Assembly (NCBI RefSeq): GCF_014202435.1
Contig: NZ_JACHGU010000001.1
Location: 496,001 to 560,000 of the forward strand
Direction of reading: 5' to 3'
Length of the DNA stretch: 64,000 nt
From: Pseudoxanthomonas broegbernensis
Lineage (GTDB): Bacteria > Pseudomonadota > Gammaproteobacteria > Xanthomonadales > Xanthomonadaceae
Shown: piece after piece, positions 56,343 through 64,000 of the stretch
Layout of the letters: every line of letters begins with the position of its first letter
How positions within the stretch are numbered: position 1 is the first letter of the stretch
The notes under the pieces: model-generated
What the model saw: only the letters and a program-made list of their open reading frames with translations
Told to the model about the DNA's origin: nothing
Databases searched by the model: none
Made by a program: the position numbers and the translations under genes

Positions 56343-56426
56343 TGGATGTCTCCTTGACGCCGTGTGCGGGGTCGTGTCGGGTGGGAACGCGCGCCTGGCG
56401 TCCGGGGGATGCCGGCGCGCGCCGGG

Positions 56427-57200
56427 TCATTCGAGGGCGGCCAGCCGGAGCTGGTCGTTTTCCAGCCAGACCTGCACGGCCTTGCCGCGCAACTGGTCGG
56501 GGATATCGTCCAGTACCTTGTAGTGGCCGGCAATGGCCACCAGTTCGGCGTGGAACTGGTGGCAGAAGATGCGGGCCTCGGCGTTGCCGCGGGCGCCGGC
56601 CAGGGCGCGCCCACGCAGGGTGCCGTAGACGTGGATGGAGCCGTCGGCGATCACCTCGGCACCGGCGCCCACCGTGGACAGCACGGTCAGGTCGCAGCCT
56701 TCGGCATACAGTTGCTGGCCGGAGCGCACGGCGGTCTTCTGCATCCGGCCCGGCGGCCGCGGCGCTTCGACGGCCTTTGCGGGCGCGGGCTTGCGCGCCG
56801 CCGGCGCGGGTTCGCGAGCCGGCGGCGGGGCCGGGGCCGGCTCGGCGCGCCCGGCCTGTTCGTATTGGGCGCGGAACTTGGCCAGCACCGGCAGGCCCAG
56901 GCGTTCGGCCAGGGCGTCGTTGTCGCGGGTGCCGTAGGCCAGCGCCACCGGCAGCACGCCGGCGTCGCGCAGGCCGTCGATCAGCGCACGGGCGCTGGCC
57001 TCGTCCGGGGTCTGCGCCAGGCCGCCGAAGTCGACGATGACCGCCGCGCGGCCGAACAGCTTGGGCGCGCGCTGCACCCGCTCGCGCATCTCGCGCACCA
57101 ACTGCGCCACGTCCAGGGTGCGCACGCGCAGGTTGGCGATGCCGACCTGGCCGATCTTCAGTTCGCCCGCCTGCTCGTAGTCGTTCGCCGCCAGCGCCAC
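56427..57200 (-). CDS. minC: Septum site-determining protein MinC
   Basis: 257 residues. N-terminal FtsZ-inhibiting domain (about 1-105: FGRAAVIVDFGGLAQTPDEA, LPVALAYGTRDNDALAERLG). A long Pro/Ala linker (about 115-150). C-terminal beta-helix domain with VRSGQQLYAEGCDLTVLSTV, GAEVIADGSIHVYGTLRGRA and FCHQFHAELVAIAGHYKVLD, which binds MinD. The start is GTG 57200, 1 bp after the stop of the acetyltransferase gene, so the two are cotranscribed. Confidence 0.95.
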   Translation of the reverse strand: MALAANDYEQAGELKIGQVGIANLRVRTLDVAQLVREMRERVQRAPKLFGRAAVIVDFGGLAQTPDEASARALIDGLRDAGVLPVALAYGTRDNDALAERLGLPVLAKFRAQYEQAGRAEPAPAPPPAREPAPAARKPAPAKAVEAPRPPGRMQKTAVRSGQQLYAEGCDLTVLSTVGAGAEVIADGSIHVYGTLRGRALAGARGNAEARIFCHQFHAELVAIAGHYKVLDDIPDQLRGKAVQVWLENDQLRLAALE

Positions 57201-57201
57201 G

Positions 57202-57798
57202 TCAGGTCCCCGTGGCGCGGCTGTCGCGCGGCTGTGGCCGGCGCGGGCGGCCGACCCAGGGCAGGTCGGGCAGGGCGTCGCCGTAGGTCTGGCGGATCCA
57301 CGGGTAGCTGCACAGTTCCTTCATCATCATGCTGGCGCGCACGTCGACCTCAGGCATCACGTTCTGGCCCGCCTCGTGGAAGCCGAAGCTGCCGTGGAAC
57401 AGCAGCGCCGAGTCGGCGCCGTGGTCGAGGAACACCTCGCTGCACAGCAGCGGGTAGCGCAGCTCGGCATAGCTCTGCACGTCGGCGTAGAAGGCCCGGC
57501 CCACGCCGCCGCCGCGGCGGCGGCTGGCCACCACGATGCGGTCGATGTAGAAGAAGTGCGGGTAGCGCTGCTTGAACCAGGCGAAGTTGCAACTGTCGTG
57601 GCCGCTGGCGCTGCCGAAGCCCACCAGGAAGCCGGCCAGGTTGCCGTCGCGCTCGGCCACGCGGAAGTATTCGGCGTTGTCGTAGAAATCGTGCAGCTTG
57701 GCCGGGTCCAGCGGCAGGATCGCCGAGCCGGCGTTGTTGTTGAGCGCCAGGACCGAGTCCAGCTCGTGTTCGCGCACGTCGCGGATGACGAAGGACAT
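57202..57798 (-). CDS. GNAT family N-acetyltransferase, first gene of the min operon
   Basis: 198 residues. GNAT fold: VIRDVREHELDSVLALNNNA at the start, acetyl-CoA loop VVASRRRGGGVGRAFYADVQ (motif A), and LLCSEVFLDHGADSALLFHG with SFGFHEAGQ (motif B). The substrate is unknown. This gene stands directly before minC, 1 bp apart. It has its own promoter: GATAAT on the minus strand at 57857-57852, with a leader of about 50 nt carrying GGAGGGCGG. The last ~15 residues are disordered. Confidence 0.88.
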   Translation of the reverse strand: MSFVIRDVREHELDSVLALNNNAGSAILPLDPAKLHDFYDNAEYFRVAERDGNLAGFLVGFGSASGHDSCNFAWFKQRYPHFFYIDRIVVASRRRGGGVGRAFYADVQSYAELRYPLLCSEVFLDHGADSALLFHGSFGFHEAGQNVMPEVDVRASMMMKELCSYPWIRQTYGDALPDLPWVGRPRRPQPRDSRATGT

Positions 57799-57851
57799 TG
57801 GGTGGAAAAACCGGTTCCAGGAGGGCGGATGGCCGCTGTCGCGACCGCGGG

Positions 57852-57857
57852 ATTATC
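57852..57857 (-). promoter_or_regulatory. -10 box (GATAAT) of the GNAT-minCDE operon
   Basis: GATAAT on the minus strand, about 54 nt before the GNAT ATG. The divergent kinase promoter lies 62 bp to the right. Confidence 0.45.
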
Positions 57858-57918
57858 GCATGGGTCGCGGGGCGGCGGGCATGACTTCCGGCGCAGCGCG
57901 GCGCCGTGCCGGCGGCCG

Positions 57919-57924
57919 TAAGAT
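57919..57924 (+). promoter_or_regulatory. -10 box (TAAGAT) of a probable leaderless kinase transcript
   Basis: TAAGAT ends exactly 6 nt before ATG 57931 of the histidine kinase gene; no ribosome site lies between. Confidence 0.5.
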
Positions 57925-57930
57925 GCGGGC

Positions 57931-59133
57931 ATGCTCGGATCCATCAGCCATACCCGCCTGCTGCGCTATGCCGGCCTGTTCACCTGGGCCATGGTGGGCG
58001 TGCCGCTGGTCTACTCGCAGTACGTGCCGGCCTACGGCAGCGAGGAATCGGAGAGCGCCGCCGAGGGCGCGCGCGCGGTGTGGCTGTTCGCCTGCTACCT
58101 GGGCTTCGGCGCCTGCTACTGGTGGCTGACCCGCGGCCCGGGCTACGCGCGGCAGCGCTGGCACGACCGCCTGCTGCTGGTGGTGCTGACCGTGCTGGCC
58201 CTGGCGGTGAGCTATTTCAACGGCTCGGGCCTGGGCAGCATCCTGCTGATGGTGGCCGCCGGCGCGATCCCCTGGCTGCTGCCGGCCGGCTCGGGCGTGC
58301 TGCTGCTGCTGGTCAGCCAACTGGCGGTGCTGCCGATCTACTACAGCGTGTTCCTGATGCCGCTGTTCGAGGCGCTCATGCAGTCGCTGCTGTACGGCGG
58401 CTTCTCCATGTTCATCTACGTGACCAGCCTGGTGGCGCGGCAGCAGGCCCAGGCCCGCGACGAGCAGCGCCGGCTCAATGCCGAATTGCGCGCCACCCGC
58501 GCCCTGCTGGCCGACAGCGCGCGGGTCAACGAGCGCACCCGCATCTCGCGCGAGCTGCACGACCTGCTGGGCCACCACCTGACCGCGCTGAGCCTGAACC
58601 TGGAAGTGGCCGGGCACATGACCGAGGGCCGGCCGCAGGAGCACGTGCGCCAGGCCCATGCCCTGGCCAAGCTGCTGCTGACCGACGTGCGCGAGGCGGT
58701 GAGCCAGTTGCGCGACGCCAGCGGCGGCATCGACCTGGCCGCGGCCCTGCGCCCGCTGGCCGACCACGTCCCGGCGCTGCACATCGACCTGCAGATCGAG
58801 TCGCCGCTGGCCGTGGACGACCCCGAGCGCGCCCACGTGGTACTGCGCTGTACCCAGGAGATCATCACCAACGCGGTGCGCCACGCCGGCGCGCAGCGGC
58901 TGCGGATCCGGGTCTGGCGCCAGGACGGCGCGATCCGCCTGGAGGCGCGCGACGACGGCCAGGGCGCCGACGGCCCGGTGCCCGGCAACGGCCTGCGCGG
59001 CATGCGCGAGCGCCTGCAGCACTGTGGCGGTACGCTCGACATCCAGACCCGGCGCGGCGCCGGGTTCGGCCTGAACCTTTCCGTTCCCCTCTCCGTCCCG
59101 GCCCGGCCCGCCATCGAAGGAACGCTGCCATGA
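57931..59133 (+). CDS. Sensor histidine kinase, DesK/NarL-type (HisKA_3)
   Basis: 400 residues. Five to six membrane segments (about 12-168) form a small membrane sensor without a large periplasmic loop, as in the thermosensor DesK. A coiled-coil linker (about 169-200) leads to the H-box RTRISRELHDLLGHHLTALS with His210. The ATPase domain has the N-box CTQEIITNAVRHAG (Asn314), G-box ARDDGQGADG and GNGLRGMRERL. It phosphorylates the response regulator encoded next, whose ATG overlaps this stop (ATGA). Signal unknown; membrane state is a reasonable guess. Confidence 0.93.
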   Translation: MLGSISHTRLLRYAGLFTWAMVGVPLVYSQYVPAYGSEESESAAEGARAVWLFACYLGFGACYWWLTRGPGYARQRWHDRLLLVVLTVLALAVSYFNGSGLGSILLMVAAGAIPWLLPAGSGVLLLLVSQLAVLPIYYSVFLMPLFEALMQSLLYGGFSMFIYVTSLVARQQAQARDEQRRLNAELRATRALLADSARVNERTRISRELHDLLGHHLTALSLNLEVAGHMTEGRPQEHVRQAHALAKLLLTDVREAVSQLRDASGGIDLAAALRPLADHVPALHIDLQIESPLAVDDPERAHVVLRCTQEIITNAVRHAGAQRLRIRVWRQDGAIRLEARDDGQGADGPVPGNGLRGMRERLQHCGGTLDIQTRRGAGFGLNLSVPLSVPARPAIEGTLP

Positions 59134-59771
59134 TCCGAGTCTGCCTGGTCGACGACCAGACCCTGGTGCGCCAGGGCATCCGTTCCCTGCTGGCGCTGGA
59201 CGGCGGCATCGAGGTGGTCGCCGAGGCCGGCGACGGCCGCCAGGCGGTGGAGCTGATCCCGCAGGCGAAGCCGGACGTGGTCCTGATGGACATGCGCATG
59301 CCGGCGATGTCCGGCCTGGAGGCGCTGCAGGTGCTCTCGCGCGACGGCCTGCTGCCTCCGACCATCATCCTCACCACCTTCGACGACGACCAACTGGTGC
59401 TGGCGGGCCTGAAGGCCGGGGCCAAGGGCTACCTGCTCAAGGACGTGTCGCTGGAGCAACTGGTCGGCGCCATCCGCACCGTGGCCGGGGGCGGCTCGCT
59501 GGTGCAGCCGGCGGTGACCCAGCGCCTGCTCTCGGGCCTGGAGCACATGCGCAACGACTTCGTCAGCCTGGACCGGCCGGACCCGCTGACCGACCGCGAG
59601 ACCGAGATCCTGCGGCTGATGGCCTCGGGCTTCTCCAACAAGGAGATCGCCAACTCGCTGGGCGTGGCCGAGGGCACGATCAAGAACCACGTCTCCAACA
59701 TATTGAGCAAGCTCGGCGTGCGCGACCGCACCCGGGCGGTGCTCAAGGCGTTCGAGCTGCAACTGGTCTGA
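59130..59771 (+). CDS. Response regulator, NarL/FixJ family
   Basis: 213 residues. Receiver domain 1-118: acidic pocket VCLVDDQTLVRQ, phospho-acceptor Asp54 in VLMDMRMPAMSG, switch LTTFDDD and Lys in GAKGYLLKD. The LuxR-type DNA-binding domain (about 145-210) is LTDRETEILRLMASGFSNKE followed by the recognition helix GVAEGTIKNHVSNILSKLGV. Partner of the kinase encoded immediately upstream (4-bp overlap). Its targets are not known; no obvious operator is repeated nearby. Confidence 0.95.
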   Translation: MIRVCLVDDQTLVRQGIRSLLALDGGIEVVAEAGDGRQAVELIPQAKPDVVLMDMRMPAMSGLEALQVLSRDGLLPPTIILTTFDDDQLVLAGLKAGAKGYLLKDVSLEQLVGAIRTVAGGGSLVQPAVTQRLLSGLEHMRNDFVSLDRPDPLTDRETEILRLMASGFSNKEIANSLGVAEGTIKNHVSNILSKLGVRDRTRAVLKAFELQLV

Positions 59772-60015
59772 GGCCGGCCGGTTCCCGCGCATGCCTTGCG
59801 CTGCGGGGCCCTCCGGCCCGCGCACGGCTCCGCGCCGGGCACCGGTCCGCTGCGCCGGCCCGGCTGTCCGCTGGACAGCGTGCCCGCCGGGAATGTAAGA
59901 ATTCCGTTCTATCGCCCGCCACGGCACTTCCTGGCTGCGCGTGGGCGGCGAAGCCTGTTAGGATTCGCGTTTCGCATCGACAACTTGCCGTGGAATCGGC
60001 CCCGGAGACTCCCGA
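59772..60015 (+). other. Intergenic region with promoter of the SRPBCC gene
   Basis: 244 bp. Several GC-rich inverted repeats follow the regulator gene, without a T-run. TAGGAT at 59959-59964 is the likely -10 of the downstream gene, giving a leader of about 45 nt with CCCGGAGA before ATG 60016. Confidence 0.45.
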
Positions 60016-61191
60016 ATGACCCGCATTATCGAGTTCCTGATCGCCTTGGGGATCGTGGCTGTCCTGTTCCTGGTGGTCGGCGTGGTCCTGCCGTCGCACC
60101 AACACATCTCCGAGAGCGTGGAGACCAACCGCAAGATGACCATCGTGTACGACACGGTGAACAACCTGCGCCGCTTCAAGGACTGGAACCCGCTGGTGCT
60201 GCGCGATCCGAAGGCACAGCTCAACGTCACCGGCCCCGAGGCCGGCGTCGGGGCGCGCCTGGAGTACGTCTCCAACGAAGGCTACATCGGCAAGGGCAAC
60301 TGGGAGATCGTGGAAAGCGTCCCCAACCAGAAGGTGGTGATCAAGATCGAGGACGAGCGCCGCGGCCACGACAAGACCACCCAGTTCCTGCTGGAGCCGA
60401 CCGGCAAGAACAACCGCAACGTCAAGATCACCCAGACCTACGACGTCGAGTACGGCTGGAACCTGCTGGGCCGCTACGCCGGCCTGTACGTGAGCCGCCA
60501 CGTCGGCGACGACATCAAGCTGGGCCTGAGCCGCATGAGCAACATGCTGGCCACCGTGCCGAACTTCGACTACCGCGGCGAAGGCGTGACCCTGCGCGAC
60601 CTGAAGCTGGTCGACGTCCCGGCCGAGGACCTGCTGGTGGTCAACGCCGGCAACATCGACCGCAGCAACGATGCGATCAAGCAGTCGATCAAGAACAATC
60701 AGGAGTGGATCAAGCGCACGCTCGAGGCCAACAACCTGGAGCCGGCCGGCCCGGTGCGCATCATCACCACCGATTTCGGCGCCGAGAAGTACGCCTTCGA
60801 CGTGGCCGTGCCGGTGCGCCGCAAGGGCTCGGGCAGCGCCGCCGCGCCGGCCGCGGGCGAGGGCGAGGCCGCCGACGAGGCCGCCGCCAAGGCCAAGGCC
60901 GAGCAGGCGGCCGCGTTCGCCGCGCCGGCGCCCGCGCAGGGCGAGCCGCTGAAGGTCGCCATTCCCGCCGGCGCGCCGGTGGAGTACCTGCGCACCGCCG
61001 CGCATCGTGCCGCCTTCGGTTCCTACTCCGGCTACATGGCCGAGCTGGACGCCGTGCGCAACTCGATCCGTGCCTGGTCGCTGACCAACGGCTACGAAGT
61101 CACCGACCGTCCGTACGAGGTGTGGGAAGGCGGCGTGGACAAGGCATTCACCGCCGAGGGCGAGTACGACGTCTACTGGGCGATCAAGTAA
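60016..61191 (+). CDS. SRPBCC (polyketide cyclase-like) membrane-anchored protein with GyrI-like tail
   Basis: 391 residues. One N-terminal transmembrane segment (residues 4-26, IIEFLIALGIVAVLFLVVGV). The START/SRPBCC domain (about 35-180) has VETNRKMTIVYDTVNNLRRF, DWNPLVLRDP and GNWEIVESVPNQKVVIKIED. The second half (about 195-391) resembles GyrI/effector-binding folds, interrupted by an Ala/Glu/Lys linker near 280-310, and ends AEGEYDVYWAIK. Ligand unknown; such folds bind hydrophobic small molecules. Known as a conserved protein in xanthomonads. Monocistronic, with a strong terminator after it. Confidence 0.86.
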   Translation: MTRIIEFLIALGIVAVLFLVVGVVLPSHQHISESVETNRKMTIVYDTVNNLRRFKDWNPLVLRDPKAQLNVTGPEAGVGARLEYVSNEGYIGKGNWEIVESVPNQKVVIKIEDERRGHDKTTQFLLEPTGKNNRNVKITQTYDVEYGWNLLGRYAGLYVSRHVGDDIKLGLSRMSNMLATVPNFDYRGEGVTLRDLKLVDVPAEDLLVVNAGNIDRSNDAIKQSIKNNQEWIKRTLEANNLEPAGPVRIITTDFGAEKYAFDVAVPVRRKGSGSAAAPAAGEGEAADEAAAKAKAEQAAAFAAPAPAQGEPLKVAIPAGAPVEYLRTAAHRAAFGSYSGYMAELDAVRNSIRAWSLTNGYEVTDRPYEVWEGGVDKAFTAEGEYDVYWAIK

Positions 61192-61231
61192 CGCGACCGG
61201 CGCTGTCGATGGCCGGGCATGGCCGCCTCGT

Positions 61232-61259
61232 GAAAAGCGCCGCGCAAGCGGCGCTTTTC
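61232..61259. terminator. Rho-independent terminator after the SRPBCC gene
   Basis: Perfect 12-bp stem GAAAAGCGCCGC / GCGGCGCTTTTC with a GCAA loop. It carries A- and T-runs within the stem, so it may work in both directions. Confidence 0.88.
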
Positions 61260-61324
61260 CGTTCGAGGGCCGGGCAGGATCGAGAAAGGGGCCGGCGCCG
61301 GGGCCGTGCGGGCCTGGAGGAGCG

Positions 61325-61693
61325 ATGGACGTGAACGCGGGCGGGACGGGGCAAGGCTGGGCCGGGGCGGCCGGCGGCGTGCTGGCGGCGCTGGCGATCG
61401 GCCTGTCGGCCTATGCCGCGCACGGCATCGACGATGCGCACGCGCGCGCCGGCGTCCAGACCGCCAGCCTCTACGCGTTCGGGCACGGGGTCGCACTGGC
61501 GGCGCTGGCGCGTGCCGCGGTGCGGCGCCTGGGCGCGGCGGCGCTGGCGGTGCTGCTGCTGGGCACGGTGCTGTTCTGCGGCAGCGTGGCCGGCGGCGCG
61601 CTGCTGGGCTGGCCGACGCGGCTGGCGCCGGTGGGCGGCAGCCTGATGATGCTCGGCTGGCTGCTGTGGGCGGCCGACGCGGTCAGGCGCTGA
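61325..61693 (+). CDS. DUF423 small membrane protein
   Basis: 122 residues, four hydrophobic segments. VLAALAIGLSAYAAHG at the start, QTASLYAFGHGVALAALA, LFCGSVAGGALLGWP and LAPVGGSLMMLGWLLWA are typical of DUF423 (YwdK/YgdD-like) proteins, whose function is unknown. GGAGGAGCG precedes ATG 61325. The next gene starts 2 bp after the stop, so both are one transcript. Confidence 0.9.
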   Translation: MDVNAGGTGQGWAGAAGGVLAALAIGLSAYAAHGIDDAHARAGVQTASLYAFGHGVALAALARAAVRRLGAAALAVLLLGTVLFCGSVAGGALLGWPTRLAPVGGSLMMLGWLLWAADAVRR

Positions 61694-61695
61694 CC

Positions 61696-62370
61696 ATGGC
61701 GCGCCACGCCCGCGGCTTCGACGTGCAGGCCGCCTACGCGCACCTGGCGCGCCGCGACCGCAGGCTCGCGGCCTGGATGAAGCGCCTGGGCCCGCTGCCG
61801 GCCGAGCCGCGCTGGCGCAAGTCCTTCGATCCGGTCGATGCGCTGGCCCGGGCGATCCTGTTCCAGCAATTGTCCGGCAAGGCCGCTTCCACCATTGTCC
61901 GGCGGGTGGAGGCGGCGATCGCCAGCGACCGCCTGCACCACGACACCCTGGGCCGCATCGACGACGCGGCGCTGCGCGCCTGCGGCGTATCCGGCAACAA
62001 GACCCTGGCTCTGCGCGACCTGGCCGCGCGCGAGGCGCGCGGCGAGATCCCGGACCTGCGGCGGATGTCGCTCATGCACCAGGACGAGATCGTCGCCGCG
62101 TTGGTGCCGGTGCGCGGCATCGGCCGCTGGACGGTGGAGATGATGCTCATGTTCCGCCTCGGCCGCCCGGATGTGCTGCCGGTGGACGACCTGGGCATCC
62201 GCAAGGGCGCGCAGAAGGTGGACCGGCTGGAGGCCATGCCCATGCCGAGGGAACTGGCCGCGCGTGGCGAGAAGTGGGGGCCGTACCGCACCTACGCCAG
62301 CCTGTACCTGTGGAAGATCGCCGACTTGGCCGGCGCGGCGAAGGCGGCCACCCCGCGCTCGCAGGAATGA
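61696..62370 (+). CDS. DNA-3-methyladenine glycosylase II (AlkA-like, short form)
   Basis: 224 residues, HhH-GPD superfamily. DPVDALARAILFQQLSGKAA is the helical entry, the helix-hairpin-helix is VPVRGIGRWTVEMMLMFRLG, and the catalytic Asp lies in VLPVDDLGIRKG. The extra N-terminal domain of E. coli AlkA is missing, as in the short yeast Mag-like forms. It removes alkylated purines in base excision repair. ATG 61696 lies 2 bp behind the DUF423 gene. Confidence 0.9.
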   Translation: MARHARGFDVQAAYAHLARRDRRLAAWMKRLGPLPAEPRWRKSFDPVDALARAILFQQLSGKAASTIVRRVEAAIASDRLHHDTLGRIDDAALRACGVSGNKTLALRDLAAREARGEIPDLRRMSLMHQDEIVAALVPVRGIGRWTVEMMLMFRLGRPDVLPVDDLGIRKGAQKVDRLEAMPMPRELAARGEKWGPYRTYASLYLWKIADLAGAAKAATPRSQE

Positions 62371-62388
62371 CCTCTCTTCTCGTAGGAG

Positions 62389-62400
62389 TGTAGGAGCCGG
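62389..62400 (+). repeat. TGTAGGAGCCGG repeat motif
   Basis: TGTAGGAGCCGG, preceded by a partial copy CGTAGGAG at 62381. Third occurrence in the window. It lies in the 159-bp gap between the glycosylase gene and the convergent M15 peptidase gene; the rest of that gap shows nothing clear. Confidence 0.55.
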
Positions 62401-62529
62401 TCTTGCGGCGCCGCCTGGGTATACAGCCCGTCTTCGGCCCACGAGGCGGTGCGGCCGATGCTGCGCCGCCTCCAGCGTCCGCCAGGCCGACACAGCGCTT
62501 CGATGCCGGCGTCGGCCATGCCGCCCGGG

Positions 62530-63351
62530 TCAGCCACCGCGGTAGCGCCAGTGCCAGGGTTCGTAGACGATGCCATGGGCGTTGTCGCGGGGATAGCTGA
62601 GGGCGAAGCCATGGCCGCCGGCATGCGCCTGCAGCCAGGCGAACGCGGCGGTGCGCTCGAACGATTCCTCCGCCGGCGGTTCGCCGGGCGTGCCGATGTC
62701 CAGCGCGTCGCCGCCGTGGTGCTCGCTGTAGCCCGGCGCCGCATTGACCTGGAGGATGTCCGGCACGCACTGGCCGCGCGCGATCTTCCGCTCGAAGATG
62801 CCCAACTGGTAGTCGTGGCTGCGGTAGCCGGAGATCGCGTCCAGCGCCACGCCCTCGCCGCCGGCCGCGCGCCGCATCGCCTCCCATGCCCGTGACGCGC
62901 CCAGGGTCAGCCATAGCGGGCGCCGCCAGCGGTCGAAGCCGGCGAAGGCCAGCCAGTCCGGCTCGGCGACCCGCGGCAGGGCGGTGCGCGCGGCATACGT
63001 TTGGGCGTCGATGCCCAGCGCCTGCAGGCGTTCGTGCAGGCGCAGCACGGGAAGCTCGGCCGGCGGCGGGGGCGGGCCGCGGCGGACGGAGGGCGCCTGG
63101 TGCGCGTCCAGCGCATCCAGCGCGGCGTCGATGCCCGGTTCGCGTGCGAGCCGTGGCACCAGTGCGAGCAGGCCGTCGTCCCGCGCGGCAGCCAGATAGC
63201 GGCCGTCGCGCTTGCGCCGCAGCACCAGGCGGGCGCGTGCCAGCGCCCGCGCATCGGCGTTGCCGCGCGCGCGCAGCAGCGCGCAGGGCCACAGTTCGAT
63301 CTCGGGCGTGTTGAGCAGCCGCGTGCGCAGCCGGACCGGAGGCAGGTGCAT
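62530..63351 (-). CDS. M15 family D-alanyl-D-alanine carboxypeptidase (VanY-like)
   Basis: 273 residues. C-terminal peptidase domain (about 145-273): GVALDAISGYRSHDYQLGIF, zinc site GYSEHHGGDALDIG (His ... Asp) and YEPWHWRYRGG with the last His ligand and catalytic Glu. The N-terminal ~130 residues are variable and Arg/Ala-rich. No signal peptide is recognised, which is odd for a peptidoglycan-trimming enzyme. ATG 63351 has TAAGCT 6 nt upstream, a likely leaderless start that reuses the TAA stop of the preceding gene. Confidence 0.86.
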   Translation of the reverse strand: MHLPPVRLRTRLLNTPEIELWPCALLRARGNADARALARARLVLRRKRDGRYLAAARDDGLLALVPRLAREPGIDAALDALDAHQAPSVRRGPPPPPAELPVLRLHERLQALGIDAQTYAARTALPRVAEPDWLAFAGFDRWRRPLWLTLGASRAWEAMRRAAGGEGVALDAISGYRSHDYQLGIFERKIARGQCVPDILQVNAAPGYSEHHGGDALDIGTPGEPPAEESFERTAAFAWLQAHAGGHGFALSYPRDNAHGIVYEPWHWRYRGG

Positions 63352-63357
63352 GCGCGC

Positions 63358-63363
63358 AGCTTA
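63358..63363 (-). promoter_or_regulatory. candidate -10 box (TAAGCT) overlapping a stop codon
   Basis: On the minus strand TAAGCT is followed by GCGCGC and the M15 ATG. The TAA is the stop of the PH-like gene. Same 6-nt spacing as the other leaderless candidates. Confidence 0.35.
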
Positions 63364-63954
63364 GTGGCGCGTGCGTGCGTCCGCCAGTTCGCGCAGGCGC
63401 GCGAGCAGGGCCGCCGGGTCGCGCGGTTCGATCAGCAGGTCGGCGCGTCCATGGGTGGGCAGCCACAGCTTGCGGCGCCCGTCCTGGAGGGCGACGAAGG
63501 CGCGGCGCCGGTTGCCCAGGCGGAACCAGCCGGCGCGAAAACCCGGCAGGGTCATGGTGTTGTTGCACCACAGGCTGGGGCGCAGCTCGACCCGTTCGTC
63601 CAGGTCGACCACCCGTGCCCGCGCCAGGTCCAGTTCCGCCAGCGGGACGCGGTGCCGGTAGAACGCCGACCATACCTTCAGGCCGTCGCCGTCGAGCGCG
63701 ATCCCCTGCCGGTTCATCATCATGGCCAGGAACCGCCATAGCACCGTCAGCACCACCAGCGCGCCGCCGAGGTGGACCGCGATGGTCAGCGCCGGGCCGC
63801 CGGCCACCAGCACGATGGTGCCGTCCCGCACCGCCAACGGCACGGCGGTGGCGACGAACGCGAGGGGCATGCCGACGCACAGCCAGAACAGCCAGCGCCG
63901 GCTGCGCGCGCCGGGTGCGGCCGGTTGCAGGCGCGGATCGTCCAGGGCGGTCAT
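63361..63954 (-). CDS. Membrane protein with bacterial PH-like domain
   Basis: 197 residues. Two membrane helices (about 22-42 and 56-78) are followed by a beta-rich domain starting GIALDGDGLKVWSAFYRHRV, with LARARVVDLDERVELRPSLW and GNRRRAFVALQDGRRKLWLP. This is the layout of proteins with a cytosolic PH domain behind a helical hairpin. Function unknown. ATG 63954 overlaps the stop of an upstream minus-strand gene, and the M15 gene follows after 9 bp. Confidence 0.75.
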   Translation of the reverse strand: MTALDDPRLQPAAPGARSRRWLFWLCVGMPLAFVATAVPLAVRDGTIVLVAGGPALTIAVHLGGALVVLTVLWRFLAMMMNRQGIALDGDGLKVWSAFYRHRVPLAELDLARARVVDLDERVELRPSLWCNNTMTLPGFRAGWFRLGNRRRAFVALQDGRRKLWLPTHGRADLLIEPRDPAALLARLRELADARTRH

Positions 63955-64000
63955 GGCGCGGTTCCGGGCAGCAGGACGGGGGCGAGGACGTGCAGCACCA
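63951..64000 (-). CDS. C-terminal end of an unidentified gene
   Basis: The minus strand reads VLHVLAPVLLPGTAP and a TGA overlapping the ATG of the PH-like gene (ATGA). It is open to the right edge. The tight overlap suggests a real upstream gene of the same operon, but the ~15 residues do not allow identification. Confidence 0.4.
   Translation of the reverse strand, partial: VLHVLAPVLLPGTAP

Overview
The window is a 64 kb, very GC-rich, gene-dense piece of a bacterial chromosome. It looks like a gammaproteobacterium of the Xanthomonadaceae/Lysobacteraceae (Lysobacter, Luteimonas or Pseudoxanthomonas-like). That placement is inference. It rests on the dnaE-accA and tilS-xseB-ispA blocks, an undivided gcvP behind a tandem glycine riboswitch, minCDE preceded by an acetyltransferase gene, a bacterial angiotensin-converting-enzyme-like M2 peptidase, and several genes whose -10 box lies only 6-7 nt before the start codon. 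No rRNA, tRNA, CRISPR array or intact insertion sequence was seen.

Layout. 1-4.2 kb: end of pmbA, a small DUF4870 membrane protein, then the minus-strand set tilS-xseB-ispA. 4.3-9.9 kb: an inserted-looking cassette of a membrane Ser/Thr kinase with TPRs, a divergent ECF sigma factor, an exported rhodanese-like protein and two lipoproteins. 10-14.6 kb: accA and dnaE. 14.8-22.4 kb: DUF418 protein, a DadA-like oxidoreductase, glutathione reductase, a DMT transporter, osmC, purA. 22.5-27.8 kb: poorly characterised exported proteins, a broken nuclease region, a DUF2058 protein, a gene behind a sigma-54-type promoter, and a scar where an IS3-type transposase start is fused to the end of a diguanylate cyclase.

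27.8-39.7 kb: an MFS exporter, then the most coherent accessory system. A LacI-family gene is followed by two convergent operons. Each operon promoter region carries the palindrome TGCAATCGATTGCA. The operons encode three TIM-barrel sugar isomerase/lyase-like proteins, a sugar/nucleoside-type MFS importer, a Gfo/Idh/MocA oxidoreductase, a c-type cytochrome, a DUF1080 (3-keto-disaccharide hydrolase family) protein, and a GMC dehydrogenase with its Tat-exported small subunit. I infer a periplasmic 3-keto-glycoside pathway: oxidation by the GMC complex with electrons to the cytochrome, cleavage by DUF1080/TIM-barrel proteins, import, and cytosolic reduction.

39.7-64 kb: a PlpD-like patatin autotransporter, a GH30 glycosidase, a spermidine-synthase-like protein, AlkB, a DUF763 protein with a truncated GIY-YIG gene behind it, gcvP with its riboswitch and a MITE-like inverted repeat in its leader, a Bcr/CflA exporter, the M2 dipeptidyl carboxypeptidase, minC-minD-minE with an acetyltransferase, a DesK-like two-component system, an SRPBCC protein, DUF423, an AlkA-like glycosylase, an M15 peptidase and a PH-like membrane protein.
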